Part shown: in pieces, positions 25,601 through 37,477 of the stretch
Layout of the letters: the number at the start of each line of letters is the position of its first letter
How positions within the stretch are numbered: position 1 is the first letter of the stretch
NCBI GenBank assembly: GCA_035771175.1
Contig: CM069600.1
Coordinates: forward strand, 12,845,920-12,909,919
Reading direction: 5' to 3'
Length of the DNA stretch: 64,000 nt
Origin: Paratinospora sagittata
Taxonomy: Eukaryota; Streptophyta; Magnoliopsida; Ranunculales; Menispermaceae
The notes under the pieces: model-generated
Databases searched by the model: none
What the model saw: the letters and a program-made list of their open reading frames with translations, nothing else
What the model was told of the DNA's origin: nothing
Translations under genes and position numbers: made by a program

Positions 25601-27070
25601 ATATTGATCATACCTGTTATCAACGTCTAACTAATCTTTGGATATGGTCTTTTATTTACTGTAATTTATTCTCTAACATCTAGTGGAGTCACATTGATAA
25701 AAATATTAGGGTATTCCATATCAACTAACTGGACACAAACACGTCCCATGTCTTTTTTTTTTAATCAGATTGATAATAGACAATTATTGGTCGAGATACA
25801 ATGTGCGCAGTCTGTGACTCATACTCAGGCAATGGAAACCACTTCTGGTTTTCATACTTCGTTAACATCACTTCCTTTTTTTCCATTTTTATTGGGTCAC
25901 GTACTAACAAAATTAGAGTCACGAATACTGCCAAAATCTCAACCTTACTCAATGTTTCGCTTATCTTGAATTTCATATTATTGCCCCAACATTTCCTTAC
26001 ATTACTTAGTTCTCCTTTTACCTAACACTGGTGTTGATGACTCAGCTTCACGTGGTACAAGCTATATCACTAATATTGCTAAGGTTAACAGTTTCAACAC
26101 AGTTTTGGCTAACCCGAAATTTATAGGCTGCCTCACAACTTGTGCATATATTTATAACCCAACAATTAGCAAACCTGTCGTATAGGATCCCAAAATTTAT
26201 TCTAGATTCTTATCATTCTCAGAGTATCCATAGTGATCATTCCAAAAATAAATTATACCGGTCTATTGAATTCATGCTTGTATTTATGGTTAGGCATGTC
26301 ACTACATTTTAACAAGATAAACTTTTTCATGCCTTAAATCAATTTCAGCATGATGATAGAAGCCCTCATAAAATAACTTCTTTACTTAATCTCTTGCCTT
26401 AATCATCTCAGGAGTTCTTAACCAAATTTTCTATCATCTCTTATCATCAGTTAGCTTAAACTTAGCTAACGTGCTTTATCATTTTCAGAGACTTAATCAT
26501 TCTCTCAGATGGTCTCCAAGCAGAGTAGCAAATTCTTTACCACGTTTAATATCAGACTGCCAGTTAAGATAGGAGAGTCTCTTCTCCTGAAAGTTTCCAT
26601 AACTTTCACATCTTTTCATTCCTTGTGTCTTATCATTGAGACCTTCTATTTATTTTATTTTGGCTTTAGTCTCAACTATATATGTTTTTACAAAAGTACC
26701 CACACCATTGACACCCAAATATGGAGCTATCAATGGTTCAAGCCTCTGTCTTTCTCACATTGCAACTTTGCCACAAGCTCATAAGTTGCGCGTTTCGTTG
26801 TTGTTGGGTAGTTACTAGCCATATATTTATTATCACTGGATTACATCCAGTTCATTTTCTTTCAGCCTTCTGATCCTTTCTTGATCAGCAATTTTCATTG
26901 TTAATCTTGACTATTTGTTTCCAAATCTGAAATTCACCGACACAGGTGACTCTCAGTCAAGATAACATATTGGATTAGGCTCAACATAATATGACTACCC
27001 ATATATATACCCATACAAACAATCATAATATCATTAAAGCTTTTATCTGTTTAAGGATTTTAAACCTAAT
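22700..27070 (-). mobile_element. Decayed interior of the Ty3 element
   Basis: AT-rich with no frame longer than about 90 codons that matches a known domain. Faint integrase C-terminal/chromodomain-side remnants occur near 22930-23000. I found no reverse transcriptase YxDD block or protease motif. The contrast with its nearly identical LTRs points to a non-autonomous lineage. Confidence 0.6.
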
Positions 27071-27072
27071 GC

Positions 27073-27082
27073 TCTGATACCA
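27073..27082 (-). promoter_or_regulatory. Primer binding site of the Ty3 element
   Basis: The minus strand reads TGGTATCAGAGCATTAGG beginning four bases after the LTR end (..GTCGTGACA ATAT). It matches initiator tRNA-Met and confirms minus orientation. Confidence 0.88.
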
Positions 27083-27086
27083 ATAT

Positions 27087-29815
27087 TGTCACGACGCCCT
27101 TGACGTAGGCTGACGTCATGACCGGCACAGTGTACTATACACTATATATACCCATATACAGTATACAATGCACTGTCAGCCTTCACATAATCTCACAATC
27201 CTTTCCAAGATTTTCAGAAATTTTCGACAGCACCTCCCCATAAAATGGGCAATTCCCAATTTTTCCTGATATACCACAAATCAAATCAAATCAAATATAT
27301 ATATAGATAATCATTCCACTCACATTCATTCCATTCATTCCACAAAGTAAATTCTCACCTGATAAATATCTATGATCATCTCATTCCATCATCCCAAGCA
27401 TTATATCATATTACCACACAACCCATCTAGATGATAATACATATATAATGTGTGATAATTATACATATCAAAATAACAAAAATATAACTTATTTCCTCCA
27501 AGCATACTTACATATACCAGACGAGCAATCACGTGATTATCACTCACGGATTTTTTTCTTTTCCCTTCGACTCAATACCTGAAATATTGGAGGAAATGGA
27601 GTGAGCATCCAACAGCTCAGTGAATATACTTCATGATATGACAATTATATATATTTAGAAAAATATGATATTTCAAATCATTTCAAACAAGTATTAAACA
27701 CATGCATCATTCAACGAATATATCATACATGACAACAACATAAATTTCATGGGTTTTCAAGAAAACAATGCATTCCTTTTTTTTTCACAAAATCCACAAT
27801 CTCCCTCCTTCAAAGCAAGAGAGCGGGTCTAACCCTTGTATGGTCGTTACAAGGTAGCCACAGCCTCTCATTACCCAATTCACAGTCATTTCAAGGATCT
27901 CCAATCCTTGTTAGGACAGGCCTACTGACAATGAGGTTACGCATAACACTCATCCGGGTCTAATTCCTAACGAAATGACACCAACTTACCTTTGCAAGTC
28001 TCACATGCTCCAACGCTAAAAATATCATTTATGAATGCAAATTAAAACACAATGCAACAATATATGGATAACATATTTACATTCAAACAGTTCATATATA
28101 TAAAATGTCATATAAGAACCAAAATCAAGAAAATATACTCACAGTACATGACTTTTCAACTTAAATACCATCACCCTCGCTTTCGAGTCCAGCTCCAATT
28201 TAAATCCATAAATCCAACTAACTCAACCTGTCACAACCACTTCATAATTCAATTTCTCAACTCACGTCAAATCACCAATAATAAAGATCCACCTTAAAAT
28301 ATTATATCTGTGAATTTAGATTTCAATTCAATTTAGGACTCATAAGCAGGTGAAGAAAGTACTACCTCGTTTTTGTGGTCAATCTAGATATTTCTACAAG
28401 AAAGAACAGTGAAAATAGAGTTTCAATTCATATTTTCACTAATTCTCAGTTTATTTTTCTACTGGAATATATATAAATTTTATTAAAAATCTAAAACATT
28501 CCTAAAATTATTCTGTCCACATCGACACGTGTAAAATCACTCATTCTATTATTCTACTACCTTCAACAGGTATTTTATTGAGGTTTTACACGTTCGCGAA
28601 GGTCACGACAGTGAATTTTACTCACAAAAATCATATATTTAGTTACTAAAAATATCAAATCATATCCAAAAATCATGATCTTAGTATCGAAACGTCCGGA
28701 ATTCAATTCTCTACGATTCTATGATCTCAAACCGGAGTTTCATTGGATTCTAATTCCATTTTATTCACCGGATATGATCATAGTGCTATTCACGTCACTG
28801 TTCACGTCGTCACTATTCATTGGAAACATATAAATTTTTACTAAAATTGTCAAATGATCTCCAAAAATCATGAACTTAGGATCGATGGACTCGCAACAGT
28901 TTATTCTACCATTCTATAGCCTTAGACTAGAGTTTCATTGGGTTTTAAATGATTCAAATGGTCTCCAATCGAAACTCTAAATTCCAACAAACTTCCAACG
29001 GCTATAAAAATTCCAAATGAACACATAAATTTAATCTAACCATATATTTAAGGTTCCTACAGCCTATGAAGTGTTTTCCAACCTTTCTAGCGGATTTTCA
29101 TTCACGTTGGGTCAAAACCCCAATTTTTGAAAACGCCGTAAAACGGCTCTAATAGCTCAAATTACTCCGCTAGAATCGTTACATCTAGCTTAGATATTAA
29201 TTTCACAAAGAAATAGAGTGAAAATCACTTACCGCGGGTCCGGATTTCGCGTGAATCACGCGTTCCTTCCTCCGTTCTTTCCTTTCTTCGTTCGTCCTTC
29301 TTTTCTTTCTCTCTGCTTCTTTCTTTTCTCTTTCTTCTTCTCTTTTTTTTGTTTTTGTTTTTCATTCAGCAACTCTTTTTTATTCATTTTTTTTTATTAT
29401 TGTTGGTAAGTGAAAGAGGTTAGAAATGAGAGAATGAGAAACATTTGAGAGAGATGAGAGTTTATAAGTGAGAGATTGAAATCTTGATTCCATGCTTCCT
29501 CATGCAAATAAATAAATCAACTCCCCATAGTTAGTAGTTAATTCATTAAACCATCTATCATCAACTCAATTCACATATTTAATTAATCAATCCCATAAAT
29601 TAATCAATTAAATTCAACTCCATTTTTATTTTTATTTTATCTTGTAAGCACTCATATTGGATGATCTCATATGTATCATCTTCATTTCATAATTTTATTT
29701 ATTTACTAATCATACACGCGTATATTTGTCTCTTATGTATAAAATATGTGTATTATACATCTCGATATATGCATAATTTAACATATGTATTTAATTAAAA
29801 CTACAGGGTGTTACA
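27087..29815 (-). mobile_element. 5' LTR (right) of the Ty3 element
   Basis: 2729 bp, nearly identical to the left LTR. The main difference is a ~29-bp stretch (CACCGGATATGATCATAGTG and neighbours near 28768) absent from the left copy. Conserved LTR landmarks include the CACTGAGCTGTTGGATGCTCACTCC-like segment on the minus strand near 27600 (given here as its general form). Confidence 0.92.
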
Positions 29816-31523
29816 CCATCTTCATCAAATGATTCAACCATAGTACTACTACTTGGATGTGTAGGTGGTCTTGCTGGTTTTAAACTAAAACAATTGTGTA
29901 GAGATTTATAGTGCAAAAACATTTTATCAATGACCATAGTCACCCTACCACACAATTCCAAAACCTGATCATAAGGATAAATGTTCTCATAAGAATACTG
30001 CACATATTTCAACTTATATCAAGGATCAAGAACCAGGGCAACCAACAATATCGTGTTCACCTTCTCTATATTTCCCCAATATTTGTCAAGTTTTATTTTC
30101 ATCCTTGATGCCATTGCACCTAAAGAAGCATCACCACTACCTCGAAAATCTTGTATAAGTGTCTCAATTGCACACACCTCATGCAAGTATGCATTATATG
30201 TGACATATAGTGTCCCTGAAAGGCGCTTTGTAGCTCCATAAAAATGCTTCAAAAAACTGTCAAGACACGAGCATTATCCCAATCAAATTCTGTAGGAGTT
30301 TCCATATTCATCTCAAACTTATATTGTGGATCATGATCTTCCAATCTTTCAAATGCCTTTTGATATTTGAAAGTCGCTTCTAACATCAAGTATGTTGAGT
30401 TCCACCTTGTTGGCACATCTAAACACGCCACCGTCTTACTTCCTATCTTCTCGAGTTCAATACATGACTTGAACTTTTGCAATCTTGATGGAGAACTTCT
30501 TACATATCGAATTGCTTTTCGGATTTTGGCAATTGATTCATCTTTTTCTGACAAACCATCTTTAACAACCAAATTGAGTATGTGTCCACAACATCTCATG
30601 TGCATGAACTCTCCATTCAAAACACACACACACACCCCCCCCCAATTAACTATCTTTTTCCTAATGTATGTAATGGCAAGATCATTTGAACTTGCATTAT
30701 CAACTATGATTGTGAACACTTTCTCAATACCCCACTAAAGTAAATACATCTCAATTGCCTTACCAACTTCCTCGCCTTTATGGCTAGAAATCACACAAAA
30801 ATTGAGTATTTTTTTATGCAACCTCCAATCCTTATCAATGTAATGGGCAGTGAGACACATGTAATTAATGTTTTGTAAAGAGGTCCAAGTATCTGTAGTA
30901 ACGCACACTGTTTGAGATGTTTTCTTCAAAAAAAATTTCAATTTCAACTTCTCACTTGAGTAAATGTCCCAACAATCCTTTGCTACAGTATTTCGTGACA
31001 CCATAGCAAACCTGGGACAAGTAGTCCAAACAAACTTTCTAAATCCTTCACGTTCTACAAACATAAAAGGTAGCTCATCAACAATAATCATTTCAGCAAG
31101 AACTTGTTGACTTAATTCCGGATCAAATTTCGAAGCCACCAATTGATTCTCACCTTCTTGCTCTCTTTGTTGAAAAGATAAGACCCTTTGCTTTTTGCTA
31201 TTATATGGATACTTAGTACACTTTGACAAATGGTTAGCCACTGTGCTAGTGCCATTTTTACTTTTATAATTATATTCTCTTCCACAATAATTACAAGATG
31301 CCTTATCTGGCATTCCCTTCATCGTAATTTTCCTACTAAAGTGATCCCAAACAAAAGAGGTCGGTCTACTACCTTTTCTATACCTTGGCGAAGTTGAAAA
31401 GTTTGATGGATCATTTGATGGCACAACATTAGTATCCTCCTCATCAGGGACACTTTGCTTAGTTAAGAGTGTTTGAATTTGATCAAATATAGGTGTCTCA
31501 ACAGTGGTATTGTTTGAAGACAT
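29816..31523 (-). pseudogene. hAT transposase, N-terminal and central part
   Basis: Starts at 31523 (MSSNNTTVETPIFDQ). A BED zinc finger follows at residues ~60-115 (WDHF, CNYCGREYNYKSKNGTSTV, HLSKC: C-x2-C..H-x4-C). The RNase H-like core shows TTDTWTSLQNINYM and IIVDNASSNDLA (catalytic-type aspartates), then CCGHILNLVVKDGL and RWNSTYLML. Lesions: an in-frame TAG at 30735 (LL*WGIEKVF), a one-base frameshift near 30251 (VF/LKHFYGAT), a stop near 30018 (DP*YKLKY), and the Ty3 insertion after FDEDG. Related to RICESLEEPER/DAYSLEEPER-type zinc-finger BED proteins. It would have cut and joined hAT ends in the nucleus. Confidence 0.9.
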
Positions 31524-31539
31524 CTGAAAAGAAATTCAT

Positions 31540-32821
31540 TTATTAATATAAAGTTCTAATAAATTACATTACAGTCTTATTAAAATAAAAGTATTAAGGT
31601 TTGATAAGAAGTTAAAATTTGATAAATAAATAAAAATTATTTCCCATTTGTAAAAAAATCAGTTTCTTATTAAAAAAAATAAATATAAAAAATAAAAAAT
31701 AAAAATTGTTTCTTATTAAAAAAAATAAGCCACTAAAAAATCAGTTTCTTATTTAAAAAAAATATGTTTCTTCTTAAAAAAAAAATAAACTTGTTTCCAA
31801 AAAATAATATGCTTTAAAAAAATCAGTTTCCTATAATAAACAATTTTGTTTCTTATAAATAACAACCTCAATACCTTTTTCCAACAGAAATAGCAATCCT
31901 TTCAAAATTGCTCAAACAAAGTATCAAAATTGAAAGTCAAATTCTAGATAATACGTTTCGATTCACATGAACGTATTAAGAATCCATCAAAAGAACACAA
32001 AACTCAAACACAATTACAATACTATACAAAGAAACCGCATCAAAATACAAAATAATAATAATTCTCATAACAACCCTAAAAACAATCTAAAGAAGAACAA
32101 AACCACAAATCTCAGTTACCTTTATTAGAGGGCTTGAAATAGTCAAACTGTGGTGTTATTTCCAGTTTCTGATGCGTGAATGTGTCGCCCAAACTCAACG
32201 AGCTCACGATTTGGGGTTTCGAAGGCAAGAAAACGGCAATTAGAAGATGAAGGTTAAAGAAGACGAGAAGATTGCAGAAAGAAAGAGAAGAATAGAAGAC
32301 GAGATCAAAGAAGAGAGAACATAGAAGAGAGAGACGTGGTGCAGTTAAGGTTTTGAAGGTAAGAAAATTGGTGAGAAGACGAGAAGATTGAAGACAAGAA
32401 GCAAAGGGGTAGCAGCTCGAAAAAGAAAAAGAGAGAAGAATAAAAGAAGTTGGTGGGAGTGGAGGCTAGGTTTAGCGCAGGGAAGAGAGACAGAGAAGGA
32501 AAAAGAGAGGAGACATGGTGGGGGAAGGGGGTAATTTTAGGCTTTTAGCGCAGCAGAGAAGAAAAGAACAAAGAGTGAGAGAAAAAATAAAATGTTAGGG
32601 TTAGTTGTCAACATAATTGTACAATATTACCCTTTATATTGGTTTGGTTCGGTTTAGGGTCAGTTTTTTAGACCTTAATCCGTAGACCGAACCGAACCGA
32701 TTGAATTTTAAGAAGTTCAAACCAAAACCAATCCGATTAGGGTAAAAAACCGATCTGATCTGATCCGAACACACCGGTTCAATTCTGTTCCGCGGTTTGA
32801 ACCAATCGACTAACACCCCGA
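31540..32821 (-). mobile_element. 5' non-coding end of the hAT transposon
   Basis: AT-rich leader, then a purine-rich block (about 32220-32580, GAAGA/GAGA repeats), then subterminal GGTTCGGTTTAGG-like repeats near 32640-32800 that mirror those at the left end. No other reading frame. It would hold the transposase promoter and the transposase binding sites. Confidence 0.6.
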
Positions 32822-33300
32822 ATATTAAGAGACGAACCTTTTGTCCAAAAATCAGCTCAATCCAACGGTGGACCGAAGAGATAAGCCTCTTTGATGAACA
32901 TATCTCTAATCAGACGATTTCTCCTTTCCTGCTGCAAATACTTGAACTCAAATGACTATATCACACAAAATACTTGACCCATCAACATCTTAACCATTCA
33001 TATATTCAAAAAGATCAGTTGTGAACCATCATCTGAATTATCATATCCATTCAACAGTAGATTTAGGAGATCTAGCAGTTTGATCTATACTGAGCGAGAA
33101 ATCTAGACTTTCCGACCAGCTTTGTTTGAGAAGTTATATCTCTCAAAAGAAAACTCCAATCATGATCTCCACCAGCCAGAATGAATAACCATAAGATACG
33201 AACTGGCTGACAAAGTTTGAGCTCAATCCGACCATATATCACCAAGATCCAGCTCTTTGATGAAAACGTTGCTGAGACTTCCCTCCAAGCAACTTTCTCT
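32822..33300 (-). mobile_element. Ty3-type LTR copy 2, right segment
   Basis: Begins with the right ATATTAAG duplicate and continues the alignment with copy 1 (about 15290-15780), including ATCAGCTCAATCCAAC and TTTCTCCTTTCCTGCTGCAAA. Homology fades near 33300 in a C/T-rich tract. Confidence 0.7.
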
Positions 33301-33446
33301 CTCTTTCTCTTCTTCTTTCCTTTCTCTTCTTTTTTTCCCCTCCACTCATCTCACTCTCTAGGACTTCCTTTGAGAAGAGAAGTTGGGCATGGGACACTTG
33401 TCCACTGTCAAGCACTAACTTGACATGTGTTGGAGAAAAGAAAAGG

Positions 33447-33544
33447 TATAATACCCTGTATTTCACAAAAAAAAAAAAAATTACTATTTGGGCAACGCCC
33501 GAACGTTCAGGCGCATGACAGAACGTTCAGGCGCATGACAGAAC
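33447..33544 (+). mobile_element. 5' LTR stub of a Tekay-like element
   Basis: TATAATACCCTGTATTTCAC then an A-run, ATTACTATTTGGGCAACGCC and two GTTCAGGCGCATGACAGAAC units. It is the same sequence that forms the arms of the foldback at 18096-18680. The stub stops after ~98 bp and joins RNase H coding sequence, so the rest of the LTR, gag, protease and most of reverse transcriptase are deleted. Confidence 0.75.
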
Positions 33545-33601
33545 AAAAATCCAAGTGCATTTCTTGGACTGTTCAGGCGCATGACAGTACTAATCACTCC
33601 A

Positions 33602-35520
33602 AGAAATGCACTTGGATTTTTACTATACACCGACGCCTCTCTCCAAGGCTTAGGTGTCGTACTAGTGCAAGAAGGCCAACTTATTGCATATGCTTCGAGG
33701 CAACTGAAGATTCATAAGGGTAATTACCCAACGCATGACTTGGAACTTGCAGTTGTCATATTCGCACTGAAGTTATGGCGTCATTACCTATACAGTGAAC
33801 GGTTTAAGGTCTTCTCGGATCACAAGAGTCTTCAGTACATCTACACCCAGAGAGACCTAAACCTTCCCCCAAAGACGATGGTTGGAGTTCTTGAAAGATT
33901 ATAACTTTCAACTCCAGTACCATCCCGGTAAGGCCAATGTTGTGGCTGATGCCCTGAGTAGAAAATCTTATGTTGCTTGCACTCTTAACTTCGAGATGGG
34001 GAAGTTGGCTATAGAGATGGAGAATTTTAACCTACAACTAATCGATGAGGGAACAAGATCACGACTCTCTCAATTATCAGCCAACTCTGAGCTGGTTCGA
34101 AAAATTTCAGCAGCTCAAGCCAACGACCCTGTGTTAATGGAGAACGAGAACTTCTACTCAAATGACAGGAACTTCCTCAGTTGTCGGTCTCTGAAGACAG
34201 GGTCATTTTTTATAAAAAAAAACGTCTCTATCTACCGAACGATCTTGAGGTTTGGAAAGAAGTGCTCACGGAGATGCACTATTTGAGGTTCGCTATGCAT
34301 TCTGGGGGTGACAAGATGTACAAGGATGTCAAGCGACAATTCTGATTTTCGGGAATGAAAAAGGCGATTGCACACTTCGTTGCTCGATGTCTCGTTTGCC
34401 AGCAAGTTAAGGCAGAACGAAGACTTCCCTCTGAACTTCTCCAGCCTTTACCTATTGGAGAATAGAAGTGGGAGAACAGCGCAATGGATTTTGTTACAGC
34501 CTTGCCTTGAAATAATAAAGGGCAAGATGTTATTTGGGTTATCATTGACAGGCTTACAAAGTCTGCACACTTTTGGCCAATAAAGTTCACAGATAACCCC
34601 GCCAGGCTTGCCGAACTATATGAAAGAGATATCGTACGCCTCCATGGCATACCATTCACGATCGTCTCTCATCGAGACCCTCGATTCACATCAAAGTTTT
34701 GACAAAGCTTCCAGAGTAGAATGGGCTCTAGGATCACCATAAGCACAGCCTTTCACCCTCAGACTAATGAGCAGTCAGAGCGTCTTATCCAAATCTTAGA
34801 GGACATTTTACGGTGCTGCATTTTGGACTTTCATGACGGATGGGCAAAGCACTTACATTTAGCTGAGTTTCCATACAACAACAGCTACCAAACTAGTATC
34901 GGCATGGCACCATACGAGGCCCTCTATGATCGCCCTTGCAGATCTCCAATATGCTGGTTAGATATGGCAGATCGACCGTAGTTGGGGCTTGAACTAGTTC
35001 CATAGACTTTTGAGAAGATCACACTAGTAAAAGAGTGACTTCATGTTGCACAAAGTCGATAGAAGGGTGATGCTGACAAGCGGAGGTAGCCTCTAGAATT
35101 TGATAAGGGGGACTTGGTTTTTCTAAAAGTTCAGCCTACAAGAGGTGTCAAACGCTTTGGGATCAAAGGAAAGCTCTCCCCACGGTATATCGATCCATTT
35201 CAGATTATTGAACGTATTGGCAAAGTTGCTTATCGTCTGTCCCTTCCATTGTCCATGTCTAAGGTTCATGATTTTTTTCACGTATCCATGCTTCGAAAGT
35301 ATCATCCTGATCATTCGCATATCATCCCTCTGATCGAGGTTCGGGTTGAGGAAGGAAATAGGTATCAGGAGAGAGCGATATAGATTCTAGATAGAAAAAC
35401 TCAAGAACTAAGGCGACGTAGCATACCACTTGTGAAGGTGCTCTGGGATCACCATGGAGTAGAGGAAGCAACATGGGAACTATAAGCAACAATTAAACAT
35501 AAATACCCTAAATTATTTTT
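33602..35520 (+). pseudogene. Tekay/Del-like pol relic: RNase H, integrase, chromodomain
   Basis: RNase [18 protein letters not shown] and [13 protein letters not shown]. Connection: YHPGKANVVADALSRKS. Integrase zinc finger region: H..H then CLVCQQVKAER. Catalytic core: AMDFVTALP (D), IVSHRDPRFTSKF (D), HPQTNEQSERLIQILED (E), all three acidic residues present. C-terminal: GKLSPRYIDPFQIIERIGKVAYRL and SKVHDFFHVSMLRKY. Chromodomain: LDRKTQELRRRSIPLVKVLWDHHGVEEATWEL, then a stop. Frameshift near 33882 (RDLNL/..EFLKDYNF) and at least six stops. Gag, protease and the polymerase core are absent. Chromodomain plus these blocks indicates the Tekay (Del) clade. Confidence 0.9.
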
Positions 35521-36177
35521 TAGTAATAATTGATGAGGTGATATATTGCACTATTTCACCTATCAATAAAATGATGGAACTTTGTTTACAAATATCTTAA
35601 TACATCGTTTCACTTAAATAACTATGCAGATGTCTGAAAATAATACCGATGGATGTAGTGATGCACACTCGCAATGGCCTCTTTGGCAACCGGTGGCAAC
35701 TCCCTCAGGATCTGAGTCAAGTCACAACTACTTTGCATCACCAACTCCATCGCCACACAGACAGTAATCCTTATCTCCAAAGCGTGCATGGCTTTTTCGT
35801 AACAATTTTGCCCGAAACAATCCCGTGCCCTCATCTTGGCAGGATCTTCTACCAAAATTGTCAGGCGGCCGGATTCAAGCAATAGCACGAAAAAGCATCC
35901 AACCGCTCAACCTAGCTCCCCTTAAATAATGCAACCAGCAGAGCCCTACACCACCATCTGTTAAGCAAAGGTCGGAACCTTTTAAGGACAAATCCGACTC
36001 CATTTGCTCCCCATGGTTTCATGATGTTGAGGATTCCACCGGCCACAATGCTATTCAGGGACCTTACAGGCACTACCCTGAGCTAGCAAACGATGACGCC
36101 GGCGGTAAATCTCATGCTGATAGCAATCATGACTACTTAAACTGATTTCGAGGGCGAAATCCTTTTAAGGGGGGTAG
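35521..36177 (+). mobile_element. 3' non-coding part of the Tekay-like element with purine tract
   Basis: Follows the chromodomain stop and carries no credible gene. It ends with GAAATCCTTTTAAGGGGGGTAG, a polypurine tract directly before the 3' LTR start at about 36178. Confidence 0.65.
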
Positions 36178-37477
36178 AGTATAATATCCTAGGTTTGCAC
36201 AAAAAAAAATTGAACTTCAGGCAAGGTGCCCTAACCTTCAGGCGCATGCCCAAACCTTCAGACGCTCGCCTGAACCTTCTGACACCCTTTTTTTTCCTAT
36301 TTAAGGAATCCCCCCTCCTCATTTCTCACACCCAAATCACTTTTCCTTGTGATTTTTCTTCACTCTCTCTCACTCATTTTGAGTTTTTGTTTCTCTTTTC
36401 AAGACTCTCTTCGCGGTGCAACGCGATTTTGCTCAGGGGAAAACGCTAGTTCTCGAATGAGTTTTTATCTAAAAGTAGGGAACGAAACATAGGTTTGCGT
36501 GTCTTATAACTTTTATTAAAATTGACATTCATTTATCATTATGTCTACTATTCATTTACACTGCATTATTGCGTATAATGTTTATATTTGTCATACTTAT
36601 GCTTGTATATTTGGAGTTCATGTATTACACTGTTGCTATGCCAGATTAGTGGTCAATCTGGCTCAATCAGACTCAGTATTGTCCTCAGTAACTTTAAATA
36701 GTGAACAGGAGGCAGCGTGTTGCTCTAGACGATAGGTATTTAAGTAGACCTCGTGTCTCACCTCTCAACTGGAGACAGATCTGGTTGGCCTTATTTGAGA
36801 GCTATCAACTTATACAAGTAATATTGAATGTCCTAACCTTGCACGTGGTGATACCGACCCTGATAAGGATCACCAGATGTTGCCAAATCATTTCTAATGT
36901 TAAGTAAAAACCGGACCAGTTCATGCATTGGCATCATACATAAGCACCACCTAGGGACGTATGTGGTTTATGATTCATAGAATAGTTAGAAGCAATGCTC
37001 ACTATTCATTATATTTCTCTGGAGAGGGGCGTACAATGAGAACCCGGCTACTCCTGGGGAGGGACATCTGTACGTGAACTCAGGCAACGTACAATCATGA
37101 AACCAATACGAGACGGTGTCATACATACATACATGTTGGATTGATTATGATGCTCTGATGTGTATTTATGATATTTGATTACGAACTATTTTACCCACTG
37201 AGCGTGTAGCTCACCCCGTTGTTATCCAATTTTTCACAGGAGATTAGGGTGGACTGGGTGCAGGTTTTTGGGCTCACATTTTTGTACCCTTTGTATTATT
37301 CATTGGGGATTTTGGGAGGATGTTCCCTTAACTATTTCATGTACAAATATATTCTGAAATTAATGAAATCAGACTTGTACTTAATCGTGTTTCTGCACAC
37401 TCGGTTATTGTTATAATGCATTCGCGCCCCGTCCGTGAGTGTCCCTCTGGTTTAGGCGCGTCCAGGCAGGGTGTGAC
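36178..37477 (+). mobile_element. 3' LTR of the Tekay-like element
   Basis: Starts TATAATATCCTAGGTTTGC after the purine tract and carries TTCAGGCGCATGCCC units like the 5' stub. TATTTAAGGAA near 36298 may be the TATA box, followed by a C/T-rich leader. The conserved segment CCCACTGAGCGTGTAGCTCACCCC lies near 37195 (given as its pattern) and the end is near CAGGGTGTGAC (37477). No coding content. Confidence 0.7.

Larger units (their letters stand above)
19985..29815 (-). mobile_element. Ty3/gypsy LTR retrotransposon inserted in the hAT gene
   Basis: Full structure: LTRs at 19985-22684 and 27087-29815, ends TG..CA, 5-bp duplication CCATC on both sides (19980-19984, 29816-29820). A tRNA-Met primer site lies inside the right LTR and a purine tract inside the left LTR, so it is on the minus strand. 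The 4.4-kb interior is badly decayed. Only traces such as GPFEILDRIGPLAYRFAL (integrase C-terminal/chromodomain side, about 22930-23000) point to a chromovirus. The two LTRs are almost identical except for a ~29-bp indel near 28768. It probably moved using proteins of another element. Confidence 0.92.
18788..32821 (-). mobile_element. hAT-superfamily DNA transposon (split by an LTR element)
   Basis: The left end reads TAGGGATGTCATCGGTTCGG. The right end, reverse complemented, reads TCGGGGTGTTAGTCGATTGG. These are imperfect terminal inverted repeats of hAT type. The 8-bp sequence ATATTAAG lies immediately outside both ends (18780-18787, 32822-32829), the duplication length expected of hAT. Both ends have GGTTCGGTTTGG-like subterminal repeats on opposite strands. 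Without the inserted 9.8-kb Ty3 element the transposon is about 4.2 kb, usual for an Ac-like element. It carries one transposase gene on the minus strand, now broken. Confidence 0.9.

Noticed and set aside
30628..30645. CA repeat then C-run as a regulatory site
   Set aside because: Low-complexity slippage inside the broken hAT transposase; it corresponds to the altered VNWGGVCVCVLNG stretch.
36195..36449. 84-codon frame in the Tekay-like LTR
   Set aside because: Overlaps LTR promoter and leader sequence, no known domain.
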